Part shown: positions 7,010-15,953 of the stretch, piece by piece | Layout of the letters: each line of letters opens with the position of its first letter | Numbering within the stretch: the first letter of the stretch is position 1 | From: Neolewinella aurantiaca | GTDB lineage: Bacteria; Bacteroidota; Bacteroidia; Chitinophagales; Saprospiraceae | NCBI RefSeq assembly: GCF_008014675.1 | Contig: NZ_VOXD01000002.1 | Location: 222,929-286,928, forward strand | Direction of reading: 5' to 3' | DNA: 64,000 nt | Program-made: the position numbers and the translations under genes | Notes under the pieces: model-generated | Seen by the model: the letters and a program-made list of their open reading frames with translations, nothing else | Databases searched by the model: none | What the model was told of the DNA's origin: nothing

Positions 7010-9814
7010 ATGAAGCACATTTTTTTTCTCCTTCTGTTGCTTTGCGGCGGTTCAACCTTTGCTCAGCCTGAAAGTAAAGTTGCCAACGCCCGTAAGGCGC
7101 TGGTGGCCGCAAACGCTGTATGGCAAAGCGAAACGCCACGCTATGCTTCTTTGCGTTTCGAAAATCCGCTCGCCCTGCCCGCCGCAGACCGGGCTGCGGC
7201 TGCCGACCTTTTTCTGGATACCTACGGCCCTGCGTTCAACCTGACCGATACGCTACAGCCCCGGCTGTTGCGGGAAACGAAAGGGGTAGACGGGCGGTTT
7301 TACCGCCGCTATCAGGTGGTCCGCAACGAGGTGCCCGTGCTCGGCGCCGAGTTCACCGTCGAGTTGTCGGCCGGAGGAGCTATCCGTGGCTTCAGCGGGA
7401 CTTTGCCCTCATCAACCTTCCTTGCACCTGCGGCTGCGCCAATTGGTCATTCCACCCCGGTCAATTTCTCTGATTTCGCCCGGGCAACGCTCCTTGCCGA
7501 ACACCCACAGGCAATGCAGTGGACCGTGCACGAAGAGAACGCCGCGTGGACCCGCCAAAACCCCTGGAAGAACCAACCAAGAGATGCGTTTCGCCTGACC
7601 CGGGCCTTCCGTGTGAGCGAGCCAGCCGGAAGCCACGAAGAAATGGTTTATCTCGATGCCGGATCGGGCCGTTTGGTTTTTCGCCATACCCTGACCTGCA
7701 GCCTGAACCGCAGCTTGTTTCACCGCAATACCGCAAGCTATAATATCGTCTGGCAGGAAGGCGATCCTTTCCCCGGCAGCCTGAATGACGAGGATCAGGA
7801 AATGTTGTTGGCTACCGCTGAAACCTACAACCTCTTTGCCCGGACTTTCTCCCGGAACAGCTACGATGACGAAAACGGAAAGATGCAGGGGGTAACCAAC
7901 GCACTTCTTTTCAACTGCCCCAACGCCAGTGCGGGCGGTGACGTTGTACGGCATTGTACGGGAGTCGTTGCCGACGACGTGGTCGCCCACGAATGGAGCC
8001 ACAACTATACCAACTCGATGAACGGCCTGCTCTACGCCTACGAAAGCGGAGCTATCAACGAGGCCATCGCCGACATATTCGGGGAATGTGTAGACCTGCT
8101 GAACGGCCGTGACAACGACGCAGGAACCCACCTGGCCCGCACCGGATGCAACGATGGCAGCTCCCGCTGGTTGATCGGCGAAGACATAACCGCCGTAGAT
8201 ACAGCCCTTAGGGATCTCTGGCTCCCGGAGTGCAAAAATGATCCGTCCGACAAAGAAAGTGACAATTATTCCTGCGAGGGAGCAACGGAGGATTATGGAG
8301 GTGTGCATACCAACTCAGGGCTGGTAAACCGGGCCTTCACGCTCCTGACCGACGGCGGAATCCTCAACGGCGATACGATCCGGGCCATAGGCATGACCCG
8401 GGCGCTTCACCTCTTCCAGCACGCCAACGCCAACTACGTTACCCGCGTTACGGATTTTTTCGCTTTCGGTGATATGCTGATCCGTTCGGCCGAAGACCTC
8501 ATCGACGTCCCGCTGCCCGAACTTACCCTGTTGGACTTGCCGGCAATGACCTCTCCTGATGTCTTTACCAGAGACGAGGTAAGGGAGGTGATCAAAGCCG
8601 TACGGGCCACCCAACTGCAGGAAGAAAGACCGTGCATAGAACTCCCGACCCTCCTGCAGAACCCGCCGGAGCCTTGTGCGATAGCCATAGGCGGATATTT
8701 CAGTGCTGTATTTCACGAAGGGTGGGAGAGAGGCCTGGCAGCCTGGGATACCACCGAACGACCCACCAACGCCGCCACCTGGGACCCCAAACCCTGGCGA
8801 ACAACGGTAAGCCTGCCGGATGGCCGGCCGGGAGCCGGAGCATTCGCTCCGAACCCGCGCGCAGGAAATTGCCGGGACGACTTTGACAACGGCCGCGCTG
8901 ACCTTACCAGTCCGGTCATCAGCCTGCCGGTGGAAGAAACAGAGTTCGTTCTCACCTTCGATCATTACTACGCGATCCAGAAAGACTACGACGGCGGGTT
9001 CCTTTTTATGTCCCGGAACGGGGGAGGATTCCTCCTGATCCAAAATCAGCACTTCCTGTACAATGGCTACGACGGGCAGCTGCAGAGCATAATCAATAAC
9101 GATAATCCGCTGGCCGGCCGCCGTGCGTTCAACGGAGCCGACCTGAACAGCACCTCGGGCACCTGGGGGCAAAGTATTGTAGACCTCACCGCCGCAGGAG
9201 CCGAACCGGGCGACGACATCCGCTTACGCTGGACGATGAGCCACGATGGTTGCGACGGCTGGTTGGGCTGGTTCCTCGATGACGTGCACGTGGGCTTCTG
9301 TGGGCTTACGGCCTTGCCGGTAGACTTACTGCACTTCACCGCCCGGGGCGGTAAGGACCGCGTTGACCTCTCCTGGGCAACAACAGAAGAGCAGAACAAT
9401 GCCGGCTTTTATGTAGAGCGACGCGCTGAGGGCGAAACGGGCTTCCGGGAGCTTGGCTTCGTTGCTCAGGGGCAGGAGTACACCTTTGCGGATCAGGAAG
9501 TTTTACCGGGCAAAACCTACGTCTATCGTTTGCGGCAAACAGACACTGACGGTTCCTACACCTGTTCCCGGCTGGTTTCGGCGCGGACGCAGGATGCAGA
9601 GAAGGGTTTATCGGCCTGGCCTAATCCCGTACGCAACGTTCTCTACGTCCGCGCCGGGACAACCGCTGAAACGGCCAGCCTCTATGATGTGAAGGGCCGG
9701 GTGGTCCGAAAAATCGCGTTGAACAACGGTTTTGCTGAGGTGGATGTAATCACACTTAAGCAGGGCGTTTACTTCCTCCGGGTAGGTGATTTGGTGGATA
9801 AAATAATCCGCTAA
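7010..9814 (+). CDS. Secreted M4 (thermolysin-like) metallopeptidase with T9SS sorting domain
   Basis: Extracellular zinc endopeptidase of 934 aa. In order: signal peptide (residues 1-18, ending TFAQ), an FTP/PepSY-type propeptide to about residue 230, and the M4 catalytic domain. The zinc site is HEWSH (327-331) with the third-ligand helix NEAIADIFGE near 350. An all-beta module follows at about 555-760 with a paired Asp-rich GWLGWFLDDVHVG end. A fibronectin-like stretch comes next. The final 75 residues read as a type A T9SS sorting domain (WPNPVRN, YDVKGRVV, LKQGVYFLRV). Two copies of the dispersed motif lie inside it. Confidence 0.92.
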   Translation: MKHIFFLLLLLCGGSTFAQPESKVANARKALVAANAVWQSETPRYASLRFENPLALPAADRAAAADLFLDTYGPAFNLTDTLQPRLLRETKGVDGRFYRRYQVVRNEVPVLGAEFTVELSAGGAIRGFSGTLPSSTFLAPAAAPIGHSTPVNFSDFARATLLAEHPQAMQWTVHEENAAWTRQNPWKNQPRDAFRLTRAFRVSEPAGSHEEMVYLDAGSGRLVFRHTLTCSLNRSLFHRNTASYNIVWQEGDPFPGSLNDEDQEMLLATAETYNLFARTFSRNSYDDENGKMQGVTNALLFNCPNASAGGDVVRHCTGVVADDVVAHEWSHNYTNSMNGLLYAYESGAINEAIADIFGECVDLLNGRDNDAGTHLARTGCNDGSSRWLIGEDITAVDTALRDLWLPECKNDPSDKESDNYSCEGATEDYGGVHTNSGLVNRAFTLLTDGGILNGDTIRAIGMTRALHLFQHANANYVTRVTDFFAFGDMLIRSAEDLIDVPLPELTLLDLPAMTSPDVFTRDEVREVIKAVRATQLQEERPCIELPTLLQNPPEPCAIAIGGYFSAVFHEGWERGLAAWDTTERPTNAATWDPKPWRTTVSLPDGRPGAGAFAPNPRAGNCRDDFDNGRADLTSPVISLPVEETEFVLTFDHYYAIQKDYDGGFLFMSRNGGGFLLIQNQHFLYNGYDGQLQSIINNDNPLAGRRAFNGADLNSTSGTWGQSIVDLTAAGAEPGDDIRLRWTMSHDGCDGWLGWFLDDVHVGFCGLTALPVDLLHFTARGGKDRVDLSWATTEEQNNAGFYVERRAEGETGFRELGFVAQGQEYTFADQEVLPGKTYVYRLRQTDTDGSYTCSRLVSARTQDAEKGLSAWPNPVRNVLYVRAGTTAETASLYDVKGRVVRKIALNNGFAEVDVITLKQGVYFLRVGDLVDKIIR
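7421..7440 (+). repeat. Dispersed motif copy inside CDS
   Basis: CTTGCACCTGCGGCTGCGCC, encoding L-A-P-A-A-A in the propeptide of the M4 peptidase. Confidence 0.6.
9580..9599 (-). repeat. Dispersed motif copy inside CDS (AGGATGCA variant)
   Basis: GGCGCGGACGCAGGATGCAG encodes A-R-T-Q-D-A just before the T9SS domain of the M4 peptidase. The same GGATGCA variant occurs at 45751. Confidence 0.6.
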
Positions 9815-9833
9815 GCTAGTCGTATGGCGCTCG

Positions 9834-9874
9834 TGCCGGGGCCTGCAGCAGAAATCTGATGCTACGCCCCGGCA
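9834..9874 (+). terminator. Hairpin after M4 peptidase gene
   Basis: Perfect stem TGCCGGGGC / GCCCCGGCA separated by 23 nt, 20 bp after the stop codon. The sequence after it is not U-rich, so termination is only probable. Confidence 0.45.
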
Positions 9875-9955
9875 TAAATGGCCGGTGACCGGCAGGAAAA
9901 GCGAAGACCCGACACAACCTAAAATTATCCGGTTCGTTAGTATCCTGGGCTGTCG

Positions 9956-9963
9956 TACCTTCG
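9956..9963 (+). promoter_or_regulatory. -7 box of rseP
   Basis: TACCTTCG, 19 nt before the rseP ATG. Confidence 0.5.
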
Positions 9964-9982
9964 GCCTCCCCTAAAAGCGCTT

Positions 9983-11335
9983 ATGGATACTTTAATTACC
10001 ATCGGACAACTGGTCCTCAGTTTGTCTATTCTGATTGTCTTACACGAGTTTGGCCACTTTCTGCCAGCCCGCCTGTTCGGAACCCGGGTAGAGAAATTCT
10101 ACCTTTTCTTCGACCCTTACTTCAGCCTGTTCAAAAAACAGATAGGGGAAACGGAGTACGGAATTGGCTGGTTGCCGCTCGGCGGCTACGTGAAGATCAG
10201 TGGTATGATCGATGAAAGCTTCGATACCGAGCAAATGGAATCGGAGCCGCAGGAATGGGAGTTTCGCTCCAAGCCGGCGTGGCAACGCCTCATCATCATG
10301 CTGGGCGGTGTAACGGTCAACTTCATCCTGGGTTTCCTGATCTACGCCATGGTCCTCTTCGCCTACGGCGAAGAATACCTGCCGGCTAAGAACGCCACCG
10401 CAGGGATTGCGGTAGACAGCCTTGGCCAGGAAATGGGCTTCCTCTCGGGAGACATGATCCTCAAGATCGGAGAGGAGGATTTTGAACGCTTCAACGATCG
10501 GGCAGTCCTTCGCGCCGTAGCCATCAACAATGTTCGTGACATTACGATAGAGCGTGGCGGAGCCACGCAGAAACTCGAAATCGAGAACAAATGGGCCGAC
10601 ATCCTGACCCGTCACGAAAACAAGACCGAACGCCTGTTTACACCCCGGATTCCTTTCGTGGTAGGAGCAGTACTGGAAGGTGGCCCAGGTGATAAGGCTG
10701 GCCTCAAAATCGAAGACCGCATTGTCAGTGTAGATGGCACACCTACGCCTTACTTTGATCAGTTTACGGACATCGTAAAGGGTAAAAAGAACCAAACCTT
10801 CACCATCGGGGTGAAGAGTAAAGACAGCGAAACCATCCGGGAGGTAAAAGTTACCACCAACGAGAATGGCCTGATCAGGACCAACCCCGCACCACCAGCT
10901 TACAGCTACGATACTGAACGGACCGAATACGGCTTCCTGGAATCTTTCCCCGCTGGTTACAACCAGGGCGTCCGCTTCCTGGGTGATCAGTTCAGCGCCT
11001 TCGGGCAGATGTTCAAAGGCAATATCAAGGTTACGGAGAGTCTCGGCGGCTTCGCCAGTATCGGTTCTATGTTCGGTAAAACCTGGGTGTGGGAACGGTT
11101 CTGGTACATGACCGCATCGTTATCGCTGATCCTTGCCTTTATGAACCTCCTGCCTATCCCGGCACTCGACGGTGGACACGTGATGTTCCTGCTCTACGAA
11201 GTGGTGACCGGCCGCAAGCCGAGTGACAAGTTCATGGAATACGCCACCATGGTAGGCTTCGTCATCGTTCTCGGTTTGGTGGTGCTCGCCAACGGGCTCG
11301 ATATCTGGCGTGGCATCCAAAGCTGGTTTGGCTAG
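9983..11335 (+). CDS. rseP: RseP site-2 intramembrane metalloprotease (M50)
   Basis: Cleaves membrane-embedded substrates such as anti-sigma factors and signal peptide remnants. It is 450 aa with the zinc motif HEFGH at residues 21-25 in the first membrane helix. The second part of the active site, PALDGGH, is near residue 395. One PDZ-like domain lies at about 215-290 (GGPGDKAGLKIEDRIVSVDG). Four membrane segments are expected, and length is normal. Transcribed alone, with a promoter box at 9956. Confidence 0.95.
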   Translation: MDTLITIGQLVLSLSILIVLHEFGHFLPARLFGTRVEKFYLFFDPYFSLFKKQIGETEYGIGWLPLGGYVKISGMIDESFDTEQMESEPQEWEFRSKPAWQRLIIMLGGVTVNFILGFLIYAMVLFAYGEEYLPAKNATAGIAVDSLGQEMGFLSGDMILKIGEEDFERFNDRAVLRAVAINNVRDITIERGGATQKLEIENKWADILTRHENKTERLFTPRIPFVVGAVLEGGPGDKAGLKIEDRIVSVDGTPTPYFDQFTDIVKGKKNQTFTIGVKSKDSETIREVKVTTNENGLIRTNPAPPAYSYDTERTEYGFLESFPAGYNQGVRFLGDQFSAFGQMFKGNIKVTESLGGFASIGSMFGKTWVWERFWYMTASLSLILAFMNLLPIPALDGGHVMFLLYEVVTGRKPSDKFMEYATMVGFVIVLGLVVLANGLDIWRGIQSWFG

Positions 11336-11401
11336 AAAGTTGATTGGTAAAGACCACCTCCTGACGAATCATTAATATCTGAATATACCATTCCTGACAT
11401 G

Positions 11402-11597
11402 CCTCCCCCTCTGCCGGGCAGGGCTAACGCACAGGATTCGATTTTAAGCTTTTAGCTCGAAATGATAGTCACCGCTAACAGCTTGCAACCCAAAACGCGT
11501 AGCGTTTTCACGAGCCCCTCCCCCGCGGGGCGGGGTTGGGGTTTAACACGACTTAAAAATCCTATGCGTTAGCCCTGCTTCTACCGGGGGAGGGGGG
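11402..11597. mobile_element. MITE-like element with ~37-bp terminal inverted repeats
   Basis: Non-coding block of about 196 bp. The left end (11402-11438) contains GGGCTAACGCACAGGATT. The right end (11558-11597) is its imperfect reverse complement, AATCCTATGCGTTAGCCC, and both continue outward into C-rich/G-rich tracts. Inside are a perfect small hairpin AAAACGC-GTA-GCGTTTT (11492-11508) and a CCCCTCCCCC / GGGGCGGGG stem. It sits directly before hscB; the ATG at 11598 lies at its edge. The centre resembles the element at 678-762. Confidence 0.6.
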
Positions 11598-11621
11598 ATG
11601 GGAGAGAGAAAAACGACAACC

Positions 11622-12140
11622 ATGACCAACTACTTCGATTTCTTCAACCTCCCCGTTTCACCCCGGATAGATCAGAAAGCACTGAAACGGCAGTTCTACG
11701 CGAACAGCAAACGGTTTCACCCCGATTTCCACACCCTGGCCGAAGAGGACGCAAGAGAAGAAGCCCTCGAGCAGTCTACTATCAACAACCAGGGCTATAA
11801 AATTCTGGCCGATGACGATCGTCGGCTGAAGCACCTCCTCGACCTGAAGGGCGTGCTCGGCGAAGAAGGAAGCAACAAAATGCCTCAGGCATTTCTGATG
11901 GAGATGATGGACATCAACGAAGCCCTGATGGAGCTTCAGTTCGAAGACGATCCGACAGCCCGCGCTAAAGTTGATGAAATGATCGCAAGTCTCGAAGCCG
12001 ATTTTGACAGTGAGGTGGCCGAAGTCCTGAACCACTACGACGACGCTACCGTTTCCACAACCGAACTCGAAAAGCTCAAGGATTACTACCTCAAAAAGCG
12101 TTACCTGCGCCGGTTGAAACAACAATCACCGGAAGTGTAA
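11622..12140 (+). CDS. hscB: HscB-type J-domain co-chaperone
   Basis: Stimulates the HscA Hsp70 during iron-sulfur cluster transfer from the IscU scaffold. The 172-aa product begins MTNYFDFFNLP. It has the HPD motif in KRFHPDF (about residue 33) and a C-terminal three-helix domain rich in acidic residues. The frame also opens at ATG 11598, but those 8 extra codons lie at the end of the MITE-like element, so 11622 is preferred. No hscA is seen nearby. yaaA follows after 64 bp on the same strand. Confidence 0.85.
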   Translation: MTNYFDFFNLPVSPRIDQKALKRQFYANSKRFHPDFHTLAEEDAREEALEQSTINNQGYKILADDDRRLKHLLDLKGVLGEEGSNKMPQAFLMEMMDINEALMELQFEDDPTARAKVDEMIASLEADFDSEVAEVLNHYDDATVSTTELEKLKDYYLKKRYLRRLKQQSPEV

Positions 12141-12204
12141 CCTACGGGAAGCAAAATCCTGCCGCTCCGACTCCAAAGATCAAACTGACCAACGCTTACT
12201 AAGA

Positions 12205-12963
12205 ATGCTAATCCTCCTTTCCCCCGCCAAGACTCTTGATATGACGCCGGTAGCTACTCCTGCTACCCAGCCCCGCCTGTTGAAGGACACCGAGCAATTG
12301 GCCAAAGTATTGAGAAAGCAGTCGCGGGCAGATCTGCAAGACCTGATGCACATAAGCGAAAAACTCGCAGACCTCAACTACCAGCGTAATCAGGAATTCA
12401 GCCTGCCGTTTACCGACAGCAACGCCAAGCCCGCAGGGCTTGCTTTCCGGGGCGACGTCTACCAGGGGCTGGAAATGGAAAGCCTTTCCGAAGCAGAGGC
12501 AGCGTTCGCTAACGAGCAAATCCGGATACTTTCCGGTCTTTACGGGATACTCCGCCCCAATGACCTCATGCAGGCCTACCGCCTCGAGATGGGCACCAAA
12601 CTAAAAACCCGCCGCGGCGGAAACCTCTACGAATTCTGGGGAGATCGAATTACGAAGGTCCTCAACGAGGACATCACCGAAGGCAACCACGACCTTGTGC
12701 TCAACCTTGCGAGCCAGGAGTATTTCAAGAGTGTCAATACAAAAAAACTCGGCACCCGCCTGCTGACCGCTCATTTCAAAGAAGCTCACAACGGTAAGTT
12801 CCGGGTTGTTGCTTTTAACGCTAAGCGCGCCCGTGGCCGCATGGCCAACCTGATCACCCGGGAAGGAATAACCTCCGCAGAACCCCTCAAGGAACTGGTC
12901 GTCAACGACTACGTCTTTAATCCCGAACTGAGTACGGAGAACGATTGGGTGTACAGCAAGTAA
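12205..12963 (+). CDS. yaaA: YaaA family peroxide-stress protein (DUF328)
   Basis: Family members bind DNA and limit iron-driven oxidative damage under peroxide stress. The 252-aa product starts with the family signature LILLSPAKTLDM. It carries SQEYFKSV (about residue 170) and FKEAHNGKFRVVAF followed by KRARGRM, all typical. Length is normal. It may be co-transcribed with hscB, which would pair iron-sulfur assembly with iron/peroxide control. Confidence 0.93.
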   Translation: MLILLSPAKTLDMTPVATPATQPRLLKDTEQLAKVLRKQSRADLQDLMHISEKLADLNYQRNQEFSLPFTDSNAKPAGLAFRGDVYQGLEMESLSEAEAAFANEQIRILSGLYGILRPNDLMQAYRLEMGTKLKTRRGGNLYEFWGDRITKVLNEDITEGNHDLVLNLASQEYFKSVNTKKLGTRLLTAHFKEAHNGKFRVVAFNAKRARGRMANLITREGITSAEPLKELVVNDYVFNPELSTENDWVYSK

Positions 12964-12987
12964 GTGGTGTCAATCAGCAAAGCGATC

Positions 12988-13368
12988 CCGTGTGCGGCAG
13001 CCACTACCCGCTACATTCTACGCTCTACCCACTAGCTTTCTCCAACGTGCGGCAGCCACTACCCGCTACATTCTACCCACTACCGTCTAGTCTCCTCCAA
13101 CGTGCGGCAGCCACTACCCGCTACATTCTACCCACTACCGTCTAGCCTTCTCCAACGTGCGGCAGCCACTACCCGCTACATTCTACCCACTACCGTCTAG
13201 TCTCCTCCAACGTGCGGCAGCCACTACCTGCTACATTCTACCCACTACCTACTAGCCTTCTTCAACGTGCGGCAGCCACTACCCGCTACATTCTACCCAC
13301 TACCGTCTAGTCTCCTCCAACGTGCGGCAGCCACTACCCGCTACATTCTACGCTCTACCCACTAGCCT
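12988..13368. repeat. Seven-unit tandem repeat, alternating 54/56-bp period
   Basis: GTGCGGCAGCCACTAC recurs at 12992, 13048, 13102, 13158, 13212, 13268 and 13322. Spacings are 56, 54, 56, 54, 56 and 54, so the true repeat may be a 110-bp pair. Each unit continues CCGCTACATTCTACCCACTA. The block starts after yaaA and runs right up to the stop codon of the minus-strand gene at 13369. It fills the whole 405-bp gap and has no coding potential. Related single units occur at 5160-5304, 5704-5870 and 43081-43128. Confidence 0.9.
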
Positions 13369-13857
13369 CTACGCACTCTTCTTCTTGACCTTCAGCCGAA
13401 CAGATCCTGGCACACACGGGCCGAACTTACTGTTGCCCCACCACGGGCCGTGCAGCGTCATTCCTTCGGCGGTATAGCCAACGCGGAGTTCGTACATCTT
13501 CATGCACCACGACAGGTCTTCGGGCTTCTGAGACCGCAGAATTTCCGTTTCCGTGAGCTTCCATGACCCGTTGGGGAGTTCAAAGCCGCTTAGTTTCATT
13601 TCCGCCCATATTTCTCCTAACTGCACGTGGGCCGTGCCGTGCAGAAAAATGCCGTTCTGCCAGAGTTGCATCGTAAACTCAAAGCGGTCTGCGATGCCAC
13701 CTTCATTTTGGAGCAACTCTCCCGTCCAGATACCCGTCAGACTCATTTGGGGGCGCGAGCGCAGGTGCGAGGGAAGTTCTTTAGAAGGCAAAGGCTGCTG
13801 ACCAAAAACAGGAAGGCAGTAAAAGAGGATCAGTAAAAACAGGGCTGTAAGACGCAT
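13369..13857 (-). CDS. Small secreted protein, unknown function
   Basis: 162 aa with a clear signal peptide (residues 1-19, ending PVFGQ). A compact domain follows with GIWTGELLQNE near residue 42 and GPWWGNSKFGPCVPG near the end. There are two cysteines and a basic tail. I do not recognise the family; the pattern suggests a small beta-sandwich or lipocalin-like fold, which is inference. The start is fixed by a -7 box (TATCTTCG, 13862-13869 minus) only 4 nt before the ATG. The segment HLRSRPQ is encoded by a dispersed motif copy (13752-13770). Confidence 0.75.
   Translation of the reverse strand: MRLTALFLLILFYCLPVFGQQPLPSKELPSHLRSRPQMSLTGIWTGELLQNEGGIADRFEFTMQLWQNGIFLHGTAHVQLGEIWAEMKLSGFELPNGSWKLTETEILRSQKPEDLSWCMKMYELRVGYTAEGMTLHGPWWGNSKFGPCVPGSVRLKVKKKSA
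13752..13770 (-). repeat. Dispersed motif copy inside CDS
   Basis: GGCGCGAGCGCAGGTGCGA, encoding H-L-R-S-R-P-Q on the minus strand just after the signal peptide. Confidence 0.6.
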
Positions 13858-13861
13858 AGAG

Positions 13862-13869
13862 CGAAGATA
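13862..13869 (-). promoter_or_regulatory. -7 box directly before start codon
   Basis: TATCTTCG on the minus strand, 4 nt before the ATG at 13857, implying a leaderless or near-leaderless mRNA. Confidence 0.55.
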
Positions 13870-13972
13870 ATTCTAAAATTATCAGTTTTTTTTCTTCAAC
13901 AGGCCACGCTCCTGATTTTAACGGTGTCTTATGAGTGAATACCGAGTTGATTTTTTAGAGCGAAATTGTACA

Positions 13973-14089
13973 AACGCCCGGCCCGCATTGCGGACCGGGC
14001 GTTTTTTTGTCCCTGAAAAAGAAGCTCCCCGTCGGCGTTTGCCGACGAGGAGCCTGAAATTTACCCGCCGCGCCGTAGCGGGCGGGGTT
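13973..14089 (-). terminator. Terminator and two more hairpins downstream of the OmpA-family gene
   Basis: Three stems follow the gene end at 14104. They are CCCGCC/GGCGGG (14064-14087), a strong GCTCC.CCGTCGGC/GCCGACGAGGAGC stem (14024-14053) and ACGCCCGG/CCGGGCGT (13974-14001). A T-run (14002-14008) and an A/T-rich side flank the last. The outermost is a good bidirectional rho-independent terminator. Confidence 0.7.
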
Positions 14090-14103
14090 CATGGGATTAA
14101 TTC

Positions 14104-15657
14104 TTAGAATCCTCCACGGCCGTTGTTGGCACCGGCAGGAGCAGGATCATCGGAAGCACCAGCGTCAGCAGAAAGGAATTCTACCCGACGGTTGACGTAC
14201 GACTTGTCCAGAGGAACAATAGCGTTGTCTTCGCCGCGGTACTGCAAAACAAGGTTGCTACGGCTGATGCCGTGCTGGTTCACGAGGTGATCAACTACAG
14301 CCTTAGCGCGGCGGTAAGAGAGTACTTCGTTGTTAGAAGAGTTTCCGGTACGGTCGGTGTAGCCACGGATAACCATACGCATGCCAGGGTTACCTTCAAG
14401 TACGCGGGCAACGCTGGAGAGCGTACCGTAATCGGAGTACTTAACGGTTGACTGACCGAGTGGGAAGTAGATCATAGGAAGGAAGATCTCGCCACGCTCG
14501 GTACGAACGGTGGTAGTGCCTGCCTGGTCACCTGCTTTCATGCGGGCGATGGAAGCATCGATCATTTCCTGTACGCGGTCTTCAGTAATCGGCTTGTCGT
14601 TGCGGTTCATCACTACGCCGTTTGCGTCGACTTGCTCGCCGGCACGGGGAGGGAAGAAAGGCTCGAGATCTTTGTAGTCAGGAACGCCATCTTTGTCGCT
14701 GTCCAGTACGCGGCCTTTTGTATCAACAGGAACTCCAGCAGGAGTATTGGCTTCCTGGTCAATTGCGTCTACAACACCGTCACCGTCAGAGTCTTTGGTG
14801 GCGTCGTCAACTTTGCTGCTCATGCGGTCCAGTTCGTCACGAACGGGCGTAAAGGCGTTGGTCCAGTACAGTGGCTCGCTCTTGGTCGCAGAATTACCGA
14901 TGTTGAAGTTGAGGCTCAACGCTCCGATGTTTTGGATGTCACGGAAGTTACCCGCTTCGTCGTAGCCATCGAGAGCATCAGCACGCTTGCCGAAAGGAAC
15001 GAAGGTCTGGAATTCAGCACCAATGTTGAATCTTGGGCTCACACGGAAGGTAATACCTGCACCTGCAGAAGCATGGAGGGTAAGGGCATCATCAAGTTCC
15101 AGATTACGGGTGCCGAAGGGGCGGTCGTTGGCCTGGCGCTCACCTGATACCTTATGACCACCTGCACCAAGTAAAGCGTACAGGTTGATCTTGCGGGTTT
15201 CGCCGCTAAAACGGAAGTTGTTGAGGGTAACAACCACCGAGCCGGTAGCACTGAGCCAGGTGTTCTCGAACTGACGGGTCATGTTGTCATTTATGCCCTC
15301 GTTAGAAGCGTAGAGCCCGTCGAGGCGCAGAGAGAACAGGTGGTCGAGTGCTTTACGAAAATGGATACCTACACCGAAGCCTGCTTCAGGGTTTACATCG
15401 CCAGCAATAAATGCGTAAGCAGGGCGGATACCAAACTCAAGCATGGAACCTTTCGAAGCAGAAGTACTGGACGGGGTTTGATCGTCCATCATCTCTTCGT
15501 CCATCTTCATATCTTTCTTGGAAAGATCTTCAATGGTCATGTCTGTTGTTTCAACAGCTTCAGTATCGTTGGTAGCCGGAACGGGAGTACCCTGGGAAAA
15601 GAGGCCGCCGGAAAAGGCCATCATGAGGCCGAGTAGGGAAAGTTTCAATACTTTCAT
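14104..15657 (-). CDS. OmpA-family outer-membrane protein with TSP3-type calcium repeats
   Basis: Anchors the outer membrane to peptidoglycan. The 517-aa product has a signal peptide (1-22), an acidic linker and an N-terminal beta-barrel of about 200 residues. Asp-rich repeats follow near 290-340 (DSDGDGVVD, DSDKDGVPDYKD). The C-terminal OmpA domain has GYTDRTGNSSNNEVLSYRRA near residue 430 and NRRVEF near the end. It is an abundant-protein type, with promoter box at 15816 and a leader of about 150 nt. Monocistronic with a strong terminator. Confidence 0.93.
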   Translation of the reverse strand: MKVLKLSLLGLMMAFSGGLFSQGTPVPATNDTEAVETTDMTIEDLSKKDMKMDEEMMDDQTPSSTSASKGSMLEFGIRPAYAFIAGDVNPEAGFGVGIHFRKALDHLFSLRLDGLYASNEGINDNMTRQFENTWLSATGSVVVTLNNFRFSGETRKINLYALLGAGGHKVSGERQANDRPFGTRNLELDDALTLHASAGAGITFRVSPRFNIGAEFQTFVPFGKRADALDGYDEAGNFRDIQNIGALSLNFNIGNSATKSEPLYWTNAFTPVRDELDRMSSKVDDATKDSDGDGVVDAIDQEANTPAGVPVDTKGRVLDSDKDGVPDYKDLEPFFPPRAGEQVDANGVVMNRNDKPITEDRVQEMIDASIARMKAGDQAGTTTVRTERGEIFLPMIYFPLGQSTVKYSDYGTLSSVARVLEGNPGMRMVIRGYTDRTGNSSNNEVLSYRRAKAVVDHLVNQHGISRSNLVLQYRGEDNAIVPLDKSYVNRRVEFLSADAGASDDPAPAGANNGRGGF

Positions 15658-15815
15658 AAGGTCAGTTATGTAGATTAGTTCTTGGAATGGGATTAAAAGC
15701 TGGGTGAATCCAGATCACGTACGACAAAGCTAACTGATCCGGATTGAACCGTGAACGGTAGGGTTTTGCGAAGGAACGGTATATTTTTGAGTGAGAATGT
15801 ACATTTTTCGCACTT

Positions 15816-15823
15816 CAAAGGTA
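15816..15823 (-). promoter_or_regulatory. -7 box of the OmpA-family gene
   Basis: TACCTTTG on the minus strand, about 158 nt upstream of the ATG. The long leader is A/T-rich with no obvious riboswitch. Confidence 0.5.
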
Positions 15824-15940
15824 GTAGTTGTTTTTGAAACGCTAGCACTTTTTAATCAAACGGATATAATTTTTTTTCGTATTAGTAAAAAATTACATCC
15901 GTTTTCCCGTCAGAAAAGTGGCCTTTTCCCGCTCCTTAAC

Positions 15941-15948
15941 TACCTTCG
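15941..15948 (+). promoter_or_regulatory. -7 box fixing the start of the arginase-fold gene
   Basis: TACCTTCG ends 5 nt before the ATG at 15954. An earlier ATG at 15918 lies upstream of this box, so 15954 is preferred. Confidence 0.6.
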
Positions 15949-15953
15949 GCCTT

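Noticed and set aside
12945..13145. Open frame across the tandem repeat
   Set aside because: It exists only because the repeat unit lacks stops in one frame; the peptide is a repeat of Tyr/Pro/Leu/Ser with no start context.
12988..13368. CRISPR array
   Set aside because: Repeats are continuous with no unique spacers, alternating 54/56-bp units, and no cas genes nearby.
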